Positions 1 through 10,095 of a stretch of 64,000 bases of DNA are shown here, piece after piece. A model generated the notes under the pieces. It had not been told where the DNA came from and made no database searches. It saw only the letters and a list, made by a program, of their open reading frames with translations. Positions within the stretch are counted from its first letter, which is position 1, and each line of letters opens with the position of its first letter. The DNA comes from Alteromonas genovensis (GTDB lineage: Bacteria > Pseudomonadota > Gammaproteobacteria > Enterobacterales > Alteromonadaceae): assembly GCF_010500895.1 (NCBI RefSeq), contig NZ_JAAAWO010000016.1:23379-87378 (forward strand), read 5' to 3'. The translations under genes were made by a program, and so were the position numbers.

Positions 1-1810
<1,810 letters not shown>

Positions 1811-1861
1811 CTATTCCTGAAATTAGAGTCGTAATTGTGTTGTTATCAGTGCCTGCTGAAA

Positions 1862-2719
1862 CTACGATTTCATTTGTTTTACAGCGCCATGTAGGGGCGG
1901 AAATTCTGGTTGTTGCTGCGCTTTCTGTGATTCCATCGCAGTGAATACGTCTTCCATATGAAACATGCCAGCTTGCCATGTCGCCATATAATCTAAGCTT
2001 TCTGAAACACTGTGCTCGACAGCGTAGTTAATCATGGTTTTGGTGCCAGATACCGCCAGAGGTGAATTGGCAGCTATCTGCCCAGCCACTTTAGTAACAG
2101 CCTCAAGCATTGCGTCTTGGCTTTCGAAAACGTCATTCACGAAACCTAGCTGCTGCGCTTCTTGTGCACCAAAGTTTCGACCCGTATACGCGAGCTCTTT
2201 TACCATGCCAATGGGAATTAGCTTAGGCAGTCGCTGAAGGGTACCTACATCGGCAGTCATACCAAGCTGCGTTTCTTTAATGGAAAAGAAGGCATCGTTA
2301 GTGCAATAGCGCATATCACACGCACTCAATAAGTCTACCGCACCGCCAATGGCGCCGCCTTGCACAGCACCTATCACCGGCATACGGGCTTCTTCAATAG
2401 CGGTGAAGCTGTCTTGCAGCATTTTTACTGTGCGTCGCATGCGCTCTGCACGACGAGACGGATCGCCTTTAAAATCTTCCTTCATGTTCAAGAACACCGC
2501 TAAGTCCATACCGGCAGAAAAGTGCTTGCCTGTTGACGACACTATAATCACCCGCGCTTTGGCCTCGTCATCGATGGCACGAACGGCCGCGGGGAACTCG
2601 GTCCAAAACGCCGGGTTCATGCTGTTCATCGCTTCTGGACGATTAAGTACAACATGTGCAATCAGCCCTTCGTATTTAACTTCTAGCGTAGAGTATTTCA
2701 TGGTTTGCGGTGTCTCCAT
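1862..2719 (-). CDS. Crotonase-family delta(3,5)-delta(2,4)-dienoyl-CoA isomerase
   Basis: Enoyl-CoA hydratase/isomerase fold, 285 aa. The active-site pattern points to dienoyl-CoA isomerase (ECH1 type) rather than hydratase: the acidic residues D129 (in GGAVDLL), E149 (SIKETQ) and D157 (TADVGTLQRLPK) keep the 20- and 8-residue spacing of the catalytic D176/E196/D204 of rat ECH1 as I remember it. This enzyme moves 3,5-double bonds to 2,4, giving the substrate of FadH, which is encoded just downstream; the pair forms a coherent route for odd-position unsaturated acyl-CoA. The start could be the first ATG (complement of 2717-2719) or the Met at residue 7. Two palindromes lie 31-70 bp upstream (see the sites at 2750 and 2777) next to a divergent TetR gene, which probably controls it. 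Confidence 0.85.
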   Translation of the reverse strand: METPQTMKYSTLEVKYEGLIAHVVLNRPEAMNSMNPAFWTEFPAAVRAIDDEAKARVIIVSSTGKHFSAGMDLAVFLNMKEDFKGDPSRRAERMRRTVKMLQDSFTAIEEARMPVIGAVQGGAIGGAVDLLSACDMRYCTNDAFFSIKETQLGMTADVGTLQRLPKLIPIGMVKELAYTGRNFGAQEAQQLGFVNDVFESQDAMLEAVTKVAGQIAANSPLAVSGTKTMINYAVEHSVSESLDYMATWQAGMFHMEDVFTAMESQKAQQQPEFPPLHGAVKQMKS

Positions 2720-2749
2720 GGTGAAAATCCTATTAACATTTTTGCAAAC

Positions 2750-2762
2750 TAGACAGCGTCAA
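2750..2762. promoter_or_regulatory. Operator-like palindrome 1 (TAGAC-N3-GTCAA)
   Basis: Near-perfect 5+5 palindrome with a 3-bp spacer, 31 bp upstream of the isomerase start. The second copy is centred 27 bp away, and both are followed by AGATAAA. This is a plausible target of the divergently encoded TetR regulator at 2978. The assignment is inference from position and symmetry. Confidence 0.45.
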
Positions 2763-2776
2763 GATAAAAGGCTATG

Positions 2777-2789
2777 TTGACGGTGTCAA
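2777..2789. promoter_or_regulatory. Operator-like palindrome 2 (TTGAC-N3-GTCAA)
   Basis: Perfect TTGAC/GTCAA palindrome with spacer GGT. Together with the copy at 2750 it forms a 27-bp-spaced direct repeat of GTCAAGATAAA. The pair sits between the isomerase gene and the divergent TetR gene, the usual place for a local TetR operator. Function is inferred. Confidence 0.5.
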
Positions 2790-2977
2790 GATAAAGTAGC
2801 CTTTTTAGAAAACTATCGAGTAAAATGGCGAATGCCGCGAGGCGGTTCCTATCTCTGTATAAGTGATCACGAGATATTCAATATCACGAAAGAGTAAAAG
2901 CCCGCAGGCAGCAAAAACCGAATACACATTAAATAGAGAGTGCAAATAGAGGGTGCGTAGAGAATGAGACTACAGCG

Positions 2978-3691
2978 ATGAGTGCAGTAAACGTGACGGA
3001 CACGAGGGAGGAAGAGGCAGTGGTTACTTCAGCAACAGATGCAGCGGTAAATACAATTTCAAATGCAGTGTCAAATTCAGTATCAAATACGGCCCAGTCC
3101 TACCATCACGGTGACCTTCGAACTGCCCTTTTAAACGCGGCGGCAAAGCGCTTATCCGAACATGGGGTAGATAGTTTGTCTTTACGCAAGCTTGCAGAAG
3201 ATGCAGGCGTGTCTCGTACTGCGCCCTATCATCATTTTAAAGATAAAAGCGCACTGCTTAGCGCTATTGCCGCAAAGGGCTTTAGCGATTGGCACTCAAC
3301 AGCAAAACGCATATTCGAACAAGAAGATAAAACACCCAGTGCACGCTTTAGAGAGTTCGTTTGTGAATATGTAGGCTATGCGGCAGCTAACCCTGAAATG
3401 TATGAGCTTATGTTTGGCCGAACCATTTGGCAGAACAACGCGGCCACTGGCGACTTAAAAGACGTGGCCTTTCCCTGCTTCCAGTTTCAGGTAACGATGA
3501 CTAAGTTTTGGCAACACAAAGGACTGTTGCCGGACAATCAAGACGCACTGCGACTAGCACAAGTGACTTGGGGCACCCTTCATGGCATTGCACGCCTATT
3601 AATAGATGGTATTTATGCAGACAGCAGCCACATTCAAGAAATGTGTGACTGCGCCGCAGATTTATTTATGCAGGCGTCGAACAAAGCCTAA
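2978..3691 (+). CDS. TetR/AcrR family transcriptional regulator
   Basis: 237 aa. The DNA-binding domain starts near residue 42 (YHHGDLRTALLNAA) with the helix-turn-helix LRKLAEDAGVSRTAPYHHFKDKSALL; the ligand domain resembles the TetR C-terminal WHG type. The first about 40 residues are low-complexity (Ala/Val/Ser/Asn/Thr). Their end, NAVSNSVSNT, is encoded by 12-bp near-repeats around 3058-3093, so the tail is probably a recent expansion. No other Met lies before the HTH, so I keep this start although its ribosome-binding site is weak. Divergent from the isomerase-fadH pair with paired palindromes between, so it is likely a local repressor of unsaturated fatty-acid oxidation (inference). Confidence 0.85.
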   Translation: MSAVNVTDTREEEAVVTSATDAAVNTISNAVSNSVSNTAQSYHHGDLRTALLNAAAKRLSEHGVDSLSLRKLAEDAGVSRTAPYHHFKDKSALLSAIAAKGFSDWHSTAKRIFEQEDKTPSARFREFVCEYVGYAAANPEMYELMFGRTIWQNNAATGDLKDVAFPCFQFQVTMTKFWQHKGLLPDNQDALRLAQVTWGTLHGIARLLIDGIYADSSHIQEMCDCAADLFMQASNKA

Positions 3692-3732
3692 AGCGCTGGG
3701 GCGCTTTATTACACCGAACCCTATAGCTAATC

Positions 3733-5388
3733 CTACGCCGACGCAGTTTGAATGGGTATTGGCTGCCCTTCATGCGAGGCCTTGATAAAATCAGCCGCTC
3801 GCTCTGCAATCATAACCGTAGGTGCGTTAGTGTTACCGCCAATAAGACTTGGCATAACCGACGCATCGACTACCCGTAAACCATCGATTCCTCTTACTCT
3901 CAACTGTGAATCTACCACCGCCAGCTCATCGGATTCGCTACCCATTTTACAGGTCCCTATTGGGTGATAGATAGTTTCAGCACGCTCTCTCAAAAACTCC
4001 AAAATTTCTTCGTCAGTTTGTGCCTCAACACCAGGATACAGCTCACTTCCCTTAAACTTTTCAAAATTGGGAGCTGCAAGTAATTTTCTGGCCATTCTTA
4101 CCCCATCAATCATTACCTGCTGATCTTCCACCGCACTGAGGTAGTTCGGATCGATAAGCGCATGGTCTGCGGGGTGATTGCTTTGTAGCGATACCGTACC
4201 GCGACTTTTAGGATATAGGCAGCATACGTGCAGTCCGTAACCATAACCGAATGCAACCTGCCTGCCGTGATCGTTAAGAATAGCGGGTAAAAAGTGAAGC
4301 TGAATATCAGGGTGTTCTCCTGCAATTGACGAGCGTAAAAAACCACCTGCTTCGGCAATGTTGGAAGAAAAAATTCCATCGCGCTTAAGGGCGTATTCTG
4401 CCGTTGCTTTAACGTACTTAGGCAGTGCACCTGCGGCAACTGCATAGCCTTCTCGGGCCTCACAGGTAAACTGCACAATTGCATCGAGATGGTCCTGCAG
4501 ATTTTGTCCCACACCAGGTAAATCTTGGTGAACGTGAATGCCTTTCTCTTCCAACTCAAGGCGAGGGCCAATGCCTGAGAGCATTAGCAACTGGGGTGAA
4601 TTAATTGCACCGCCGCACAAGATCACCTCACTTTTGGCAAAATACGTGGCCACAGAGCCCTTTTCTCTTACCTGCACCCCCACCGCGAGTTTATCTTTTA
4701 ACACAACTTTTTCAGCAGCCACCTTGGTAAGCACAGTGAGGTTATTACGGTGCTTTGCTTGTGATAAATAGCCTTTCGCCGTAGAGCAACGTTGCCCGTT
4801 AACCTGAGTAACGTGGTAATAACCTATACCCTCACGCTGGTCGCGATTAAAGTCATCGATTTGCTGATAGCCGCCATAGGAGGCTGCGCTAACAAAAGCA
4901 TCGGAGAGCACGCTAGTATGACGAAGCTTACTCACATTAAGTGGGCCACCTGTGCCATGGAACTCATCAGCCCCTTCTTCAAAGTTTTCAGCACGTTTGA
5001 AGTAAGGCAATACGTCGTCAAACGACCACCCCACCGCGCCTTCCTCAAACGCCCAGCGATCGTAATCTTCGGCTTGGCCACGTATATAGCACATAGCATT
5101 AACCGAGCTGCTGCCGCCTAGGGTTTTTCCCCGCGGCCAGAAGAGTTCTCGGTCGTACATCTCTTTTTGCGGTGCAGTATGATATCCCCAACCAATGCCC
5201 TCGAAACGACTTAACAAGGAAATGCCAAAGGGAATGTGGATCATAGGGTTGGTGTCTTTTGCGCCCGCTTCGATAAGTAAAATATCAAGGGCCGGATTTT
5301 CAGACAATCGAGTCGCTAACACCGCTCCCGCAGAGCCTCCTCCTACGATGATGTAGTCGTACTTACCTTGTATTTCACTCATAGTCAC
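3733..5388 (-). CDS. GMC-family FAD-dependent oxidoreductase (alcohol/choline dehydrogenase-like)
   Basis: 551-aa glucose-methanol-choline oxidoreductase. Seen: N-terminal FAD-binding YDYIIVGGGSAGAVLATRL, the GMC signature region GGSSSVNAM near residue 91, and the C-terminal HPIGTCKMG followed by GGNTNAPTVMIAERAAD. It is paralogous to BetA at 35347 in this window but sits without bet genes, so choline is not an obvious substrate; related enzymes oxidise primary or long-chain alcohols. Given the wax-ester synthase nearby, an aliphatic alcohol is possible, but that is a guess. It has its own transcription unit, convergent with the TetR gene at 2978. Confidence 0.88.
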   Translation of the reverse strand: MTMSEIQGKYDYIIVGGGSAGAVLATRLSENPALDILLIEAGAKDTNPMIHIPFGISLLSRFEGIGWGYHTAPQKEMYDRELFWPRGKTLGGSSSVNAMCYIRGQAEDYDRWAFEEGAVGWSFDDVLPYFKRAENFEEGADEFHGTGGPLNVSKLRHTSVLSDAFVSAASYGGYQQIDDFNRDQREGIGYYHVTQVNGQRCSTAKGYLSQAKHRNNLTVLTKVAAEKVVLKDKLAVGVQVREKGSVATYFAKSEVILCGGAINSPQLLMLSGIGPRLELEEKGIHVHQDLPGVGQNLQDHLDAIVQFTCEAREGYAVAAGALPKYVKATAEYALKRDGIFSSNIAEAGGFLRSSIAGEHPDIQLHFLPAILNDHGRQVAFGYGYGLHVCCLYPKSRGTVSLQSNHPADHALIDPNYLSAVEDQQVMIDGVRMARKLLAAPNFEKFKGSELYPGVEAQTDEEILEFLRERAETIYHPIGTCKMGSESDELAVVDSQLRVRGIDGLRVVDASVMPSLIGGNTNAPTVMIAERAADFIKASHEGQPIPIQTASA

Positions 5389-5441
5389 TGCTCCAAAAAC
5401 GGGATGGGTAAAACGCTACGCGTCTATCTTTGTATTCCGCA

Positions 5442-5503
5442 CTGCTCTATTTTTTAATGCTCTATTTATTAACGGCCTAGTTGTTAACGCTCTAATTGTT
5501 AAC
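5442..5503. repeat. Degenerate tandem repeat, about 16-bp units
   Basis: Four imperfect units of the type GCTCTATTTATTAACG stand in a row upstream of the GMC oxidoreductase start (its 5' region on the minus strand). They may act as a spacer or promoter-region microsatellite; no function is evident. Confidence 0.5.
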
Positions 5504-5630
5504 AAATGGTTGTGGTAAGACCAGATTAGCAAATTAGCCGTGCTTCGGGAAAGTTTTATGTTGTAACTTTCACAAAACATAATAGTCTTGAAGTGTTCTC
5601 AGTTTTAATACAAGGGTCTACACCGTCGCT

Positions 5631-6383
5631 ATGCCTCTCTCTTCGCCGTCTATCGACAGTCAACCATCGCGCATGCCGCTTAAAGATAGGTGTAAGCTAC
5701 TCATTGCTAGACTGCTTATCAAACTCGGTAGACTGCGCTTTGATGACTTCACAAAAGAGGAACTTCACGAGTTAATAGCTGACCTATTCCCCCACCGTTT
5801 TTCACTTAATATTCCTATCGGTACTGGCTCACTCAACGTTCAGGAGGGCGAAATAGCCTTCGATAATGAAAATAATAAACTAGTGCTTCAGAGTCTTGCC
5901 ACTATTAATATCGACGTGGCTAATAACACGCTTTATCGAGCGCACCTTGTGGTTGTATCAAGCGCAACGCCCCAATACGATGAGATAAGCAAAACCGTAT
6001 TACTCACCCACATCAATATCGACACCATCACACTGGTCAATGATAATTACGCGCTGATACAAGACTCTCGCTATCTGTTAAATAAATTCTTCCCGCAGGG
6101 CATTAATAATTTAGTGACATCGTCACTGCGTTCGGCAATGTCTTTGTTTACCGTTGGTACGTCAGATGTGGCTGCTGAATATTTAAAGCTTTATTTATCA
6201 GGCTCGAAACAAGCGGTATTGGACTATCACAAACCGCAAATTAACCAGGCCATTCAAAGTGAGCTTAATACCGCTAACCTGAGTCATACCATGCGCGAGT
6301 CGCATTGGCGCGAGGCCCTGTTTGCACGGGTTGGCAGAAGTGTGCGCGTAGAAGACGACCGACTTCGCTTTTATCTCGTCTAG
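5631..6383 (+). CDS. DUF1439-like (YceB-type) protein
   Basis: 250 aa. The central and C-terminal parts resemble the DUF1439 family of E. coli YceB: FPHRFSLNIPIGTGSLNVQ, alternating beta-strands carrying NINIDTITLVND, then the ending VGRSVRVEDDRLRFYLV, which parallels the closing strand of YceB. YceB-type proteins have a lipid-binding-like TULIP fold and are usually lipoproteins; here no signal peptide or lipobox is seen, so the protein may be cytoplasmic or the start may be wrong (another Met lies at residue 15, 5673). Ribosome-binding sites are weak at both. Function unknown; assignment is by pattern only. Confidence 0.65.
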   Translation: MPLSSPSIDSQPSRMPLKDRCKLLIARLLIKLGRLRFDDFTKEELHELIADLFPHRFSLNIPIGTGSLNVQEGEIAFDNENNKLVLQSLATINIDVANNTLYRAHLVVVSSATPQYDEISKTVLLTHINIDTITLVNDNYALIQDSRYLLNKFFPQGINNLVTSSLRSAMSLFTVGTSDVAAEYLKLYLSGSKQAVLDYHKPQINQAIQSELNTANLSHTMRESHWREALFARVGRSVRVEDDRLRFYLV

Positions 6384-6398
6384 CTGAGCGCTTGATTG

Positions 6399-6486
6399 AC
6401 ATAACCCTAGCCCTCAATCGACATAGCCCTAGTGCGAAAGCAACATAGCCCTAGTGCTCACCCGACGTAGCTAAAATGCTAAGCCA
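6399..6486. repeat. Four 22-bp degenerate tandem repeats
   Basis: Units start at 6399, 6421, 6443 and 6465, each exactly 22 bp. The core ACATAGCCCTAG is identical in units 2 and 3, has one change in unit 1, and is decayed in unit 4. They fill the gap between two convergent genes (stop codons near 6383 and 6495). There is no dyad strong enough for a terminator. Confidence 0.7.
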
Positions 6487-6494
6487 AGAAAGCC

Positions 6495-7934
6495 CTAATG
6501 TTCAGTCACTATAGAAAGCGGCACTTTATCGATGTGTTCACCAATATCGTCAATGTTTAACCTAGGGTCGTCCACACTTGCCTCCAGCATATCAAAGGCT
6601 TCTTTCACATAAAGAGCGAGTGGCTGCAAGGACTCTACGTTTTTATTGCAACACACAAGACCTACGTTGGCGGTGTCGGCATAGGTCATAAAAGTAATGT
6701 TCACCCCGCCCCCCGGTGTCATTGTTGATATGGGGTAACAGGCAAGTAACTTGGCATCTTTTAAATATCGCGTTTCTTTAGGACCCGGCACATTGGAAAT
6801 AAGTATATTGGCAATGGGCTTTACCACGTTTGATAAGCGCAGCCACTCAAAAACCAATGCCATCGATTGAATAACAATTGTGTAGCCACTAAACGCAGCC
6901 GGACGGGCGTGCTGAGCCGCGTGCTTCACTATGCGATGATTAACGACTATCTGTCTTAACCTAAGGTAAGGATCGTTTTCGCCGTGAGCGAGCTTAACTG
7001 GAACAATCGCAATTTTATTACCAGTAGTTTTTTCACCCGGTTTGCGAAGGTTTATGGGCATATTGGTGTACAGCGCCTTTTTAAACACCTGGCCGTGCTC
7101 TTTAAGCAGTTTGTGAACACCAATATCAAATGCACACAACAACACTTCGTTTGCAGTAGATCGGGTGCGCCGCGCTAATGCTTTTACCCGTTTAAAATCT
7201 AAATCGACAGTTGCCACTGCCCTTCCCGCTTTTACCTGCCCGGTAAGCATGGTTTTGGTACCGGTGAATGGCACCGGCATATAGTGCGGGTTCACTCTAA
7301 GCAGCTTCATAAAGATTCGGATGAAAATAACCAGCAAATCAAATACGGTTTTAAGAGCATATCCCACGCCAACTAAACGTTTCACTAAACTGATCGGATC
7401 CCGCTTTTTATTTTTAAGCCGCTTCGTTGCCCAAATGGGCGTAAATTTGCCATCGGTAGAGTGTGAGACATAGCCCGCTTGGAACCAGCGAACTAACGTG
7501 GTGCCATCGCCATACATGTGATGCACACGCGCATAAATGGCAAAGGTGTCGCTAATCTCATCAAAAATAAAATGGTATTGCCAAAGGGGCTTGTCAGGGT
7601 CTAAACGGGAGGCGTGAAGACGGGCGACAAAGGCGTCGAGGGCTTCTCTGTTTTGCACATTTGCTACCCGGTGAATTTGCACATGGTAATCCATGTGCAG
7701 CTTTTTGACCGGCCTAAAACCGATGGGGTATCCAAGAAAGGTTTTCACTGCACAACTAAATGGCGATGTGGCCCGAGTGTAGCTTTTTATCTCATTAAAC
7801 AGTGTCGGTACGTAGTTTTTTTTATCGGCGTTTTTAGGTAGCGCAAGTAGTTGTAAACACGCTACGTGCTTTGGGTTTTCATCCGATTCCGTTATCCAGA
7901 ACGATTTGTCTAAGAAACTAAGGGTTTTTGACAT
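6495..7934 (-). CDS. Wax ester synthase/diacylglycerol acyltransferase (WS/DGAT)
   Basis: 479 aa, the usual length of bacterial WS/DGAT enzymes, which esterify acyl-CoA to fatty alcohols or diacylglycerol for storage lipid. Seen: the catalytic HHxxxDG motif (HHMYGDG, residues 138-144), an N-terminal SFLDKSFWITES segment, and the C-terminal family signatures TNMPINLRKPGE and ANILISNVPGPKETRY. Its ATG overlaps by one base the stop of the TetR gene upstream (TAATG), so the regulator and enzyme form one translationally coupled unit. A membrane-peripheral location is typical of the family. Confidence 0.9.
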   Translation of the reverse strand: MSKTLSFLDKSFWITESDENPKHVACLQLLALPKNADKKNYVPTLFNEIKSYTRATSPFSCAVKTFLGYPIGFRPVKKLHMDYHVQIHRVANVQNREALDAFVARLHASRLDPDKPLWQYHFIFDEISDTFAIYARVHHMYGDGTTLVRWFQAGYVSHSTDGKFTPIWATKRLKNKKRDPISLVKRLVGVGYALKTVFDLLVIFIRIFMKLLRVNPHYMPVPFTGTKTMLTGQVKAGRAVATVDLDFKRVKALARRTRSTANEVLLCAFDIGVHKLLKEHGQVFKKALYTNMPINLRKPGEKTTGNKIAIVPVKLAHGENDPYLRLRQIVVNHRIVKHAAQHARPAAFSGYTIVIQSMALVFEWLRLSNVVKPIANILISNVPGPKETRYLKDAKLLACYPISTMTPGGGVNITFMTYADTANVGLVCCNKNVESLQPLALYVKEAFDMLEASVDDPRLNIDDIGEHIDKVPLSIVTEH

Positions 7935-8611
7935 TATTTATCCCCGTTAACGGCGTAAAGTGGTGATTCGCTTTTTATATTATTGGCAAACTCGTGGGAA
8001 TTGAGTATGGCCACCAGCTTTGCCTTTTCTTCTTCATTCATAGCAAGTCGCGGAAGAATACTCACCATCATGAGTGATAAGGCATGAAAGCGTTGAGTCT
8101 CGTCATCCATGTGACTATTTAATTCATCAAACTGGCAAGACTGGGTAATGATGAGAAGAATAAGTTCGACCAACAAAACGCGATCGGCGTCGGTAGCAAT
8201 TAGCACCTTCTGCTTGACTAACGATTCGAATAGAAATGTGATTTGACGTTTAAGATTGGCCAAAATATGCTGCCGACGCTTCACTATCTGTGGGTATTTC
8301 TCTGCCAAGTCAGCGGGGCTTTTATATAAAAAATGAAATACGTGAATGCTATCGACAAGCAAATACAGGTAGTACATTATGTCTTCTGCACGTAAGGTAT
8401 CGAGCTTGTCTCGGGTCAGTAATGCCTGCATTTGCTGTTCGTGCATTTTCATCAGCGCCACCACGATGCTTTCTTTACCCTTAAAGTGATAGTAAAGGTT
8501 GCCAGGACTTATATCGAGTTCGATAGCAATATCGACACTCGTGACAGAGTTTTCTCCGTGCTCATTAAACATCGCCAAGGCAGTAAGCAAGATACGCTGT
8601 GCTGTTTTCAT
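7934..8611 (-). CDS. TetR family regulator, coupled to WS/DGAT gene
   Basis: 225 aa. N-terminal HTH (TSVDIAIELDISPGNLYYHFKGKESIVVALMK) is a clear TetR domain; the C-terminal part is all-helical and would hold the ligand pocket. The stop codon overlaps the ATG of the acyltransferase gene downstream. The DUF445 gene upstream ends 15 bp before this start, so all three may be one operon. The likely role is lipid-responsive control of this unit (inference from context). Confidence 0.85.
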   Translation of the reverse strand: MKTAQRILLTALAMFNEHGENSVTSVDIAIELDISPGNLYYHFKGKESIVVALMKMHEQQMQALLTRDKLDTLRAEDIMYYLYLLVDSIHVFHFLYKSPADLAEKYPQIVKRRQHILANLKRQITFLFESLVKQKVLIATDADRVLLVELILLIITQSCQFDELNSHMDDETQRFHALSLMMVSILPRLAMNEEEKAKLVAILNSHEFANNIKSESPLYAVNGDK

Positions 8612-8626
8612 TGCGCTAAACGCTCC

Positions 8627-9835
8627 CTACATAAACACCAAATAAAGCTGCATAAAGCCAGCGGCCATACCTAGCAACGCGCCGGTTAATATCAATTTCC
8701 ACTCATCTTGTTGGTACGCTGGACGCAGCACGCCCTCGAATTCTTCTGCACTTAGCGCCTGCATTCTTAAGCTCAAGTCTTGGCCTATTTGCATGGCGCC
8801 ATTGGCGTAATCGTAGGCATAAAGCAGGTATTTTTCCGAGTTATCAAAAATTTGCTGCACTGCTAACGCTTTCATTTTGTGATAGTTCTCTGACCCTACC
8901 CCAAGCGCAAAATAAGGCTGTGCAATGGCCACGTAGCGCTCGATAGCGTCGTTAACATGTAGCTCAATAAGCTCGAGTAGCTGCGCCGACCCAGAGCCGT
9001 GTAAAATGATATTGGTGATATTTTTAGGCGTAATCAGCTTCTCTTCTATAATCGACGAGTACACCTCAGACACTTCTTTTTGACGCTTTAAGAACATGCC
9101 TTGAACCACAAAGGGACCGATTTTTCGGGGCCGCTTGGGCTCAAAGATAATTTTAATGGCTATCCAATTTGTGGCATACCCCACTAGCAAGCCGCCTAAA
9201 GGTAAAATCCACCACGCTTGGTAGAAGTACCACAACAGCATAGTGGGTAATCCAAAGATAAAACCAAAATACAGCCCTGAACGCACGATAAAGGGAAACT
9301 CTTTACTGCCTGCTGTAAGAAAAATTTCGTTGATCAGCTCTGGTGAATTAACCAGTTGCTCAACAACGAGCTCTTTAATATCGAGAATTTCGGACACATT
9401 GTGCTGAAAATCATCCATCATTTTATGCACAACATTCGGAATGTCGTTTTCAATGCGCTGGTAAACTAAATTCTTTCCTTGAACCGGCAGTGCTGCCCAC
9501 ATTTGAGGAGCTGACTCGGCCATAACATCATTAACCACTTTGCGAATAACTTGGCTAAGTCTGCGTTCAATAGCTTTGGTGAGTTCATCGGGATCGAGCC
9601 GTTGAGCAAGCTCCTCAACGCTCAGTAACTTACCTAAAACAAGCTCTACTTCTATTTCAGCCATTTGCCGACGTTTAGCCGGAATGAGACCCTGCCAGCC
9701 CAAAAAAGGCTTAATGCCCACAAACTCGATGGGGTAAAACATCATCTTAACTGCAAGATAATTTGTCGCCCAACCAACTACTGCACTTATCAGTGGTATT
9801 GATAGCAAGCTAAGGGTTTGAATATTCCAGTCCAT
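8627..9835 (-). CDS. DUF445 family membrane protein
   Basis: 402 aa. It begins with a hydrophobic helix and the family hallmark VVGWATNYLAVKMMFYP; the motif reappears mid-protein as VGYATNWIAIKIIFEPKRP (two-fold internal repeat) after a hydrophobic pair near residues 185-220. A final helix ends the protein (ILTGALLGMAAGFMQLYLVFM). The regions between are amphipathic and helical. The family is widespread in bacteria but its function is not established. First gene of a probable operon with the TetR and WS/DGAT genes. Confidence 0.85.
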   Translation of the reverse strand: MDWNIQTLSLLSIPLISAVVGWATNYLAVKMMFYPIEFVGIKPFLGWQGLIPAKRRQMAEIEVELVLGKLLSVEELAQRLDPDELTKAIERRLSQVIRKVVNDVMAESAPQMWAALPVQGKNLVYQRIENDIPNVVHKMMDDFQHNVSEILDIKELVVEQLVNSPELINEIFLTAGSKEFPFIVRSGLYFGFIFGLPTMLLWYFYQAWWILPLGGLLVGYATNWIAIKIIFEPKRPRKIGPFVVQGMFLKRQKEVSEVYSSIIEEKLITPKNITNIILHGSGSAQLLELIELHVNDAIERYVAIAQPYFALGVGSENYHKMKALAVQQIFDNSEKYLLYAYDYANGAMQIGQDLSLRMQALSAEEFEGVLRPAYQQDEWKLILTGALLGMAAGFMQLYLVFM

Positions 9836-9967
9836 ACAGCGAACAAACGTTCCAATTTATTATTCTACTACTCAGGCTACTGAGTGCTTATGATTTGGTC
9901 AACGTAAAAAATGTAATTAGACGTAATTGTTGATAGAAAACAAATTTTCACAACCAATACCTACGCG

Positions 9968-10007
9968 ATGTTACTAAATAACGCTGAATGTCGCTAAATA
10001 ACGGGAT
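9968..10007. repeat. Imperfect 20-bp tandem duplication upstream of patatin gene
   Basis: Two adjacent 20-bp units share CTAAATAACG in register (starting at 9968 and 9988). They lie in the spacer between the DUF445 gene and the divergent patatin gene, in the probable promoter region. No function is visible. Confidence 0.5.
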
Positions 10008-10095
10008 TTATACCCAACCTTAGGTAGTGAATTCTAATTTTGATATCTACTATGATTTTAGGCGTTTTGTGCTTGGAATAAATAAGGTGGTTGCC

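Noticed and set aside
3733..5388. Second betA
   Set aside because: Shares the GMC fold with betA but lacks bet neighbours and the choline-type YVRGHAKDF segment; kept as a general GMC oxidoreductase.
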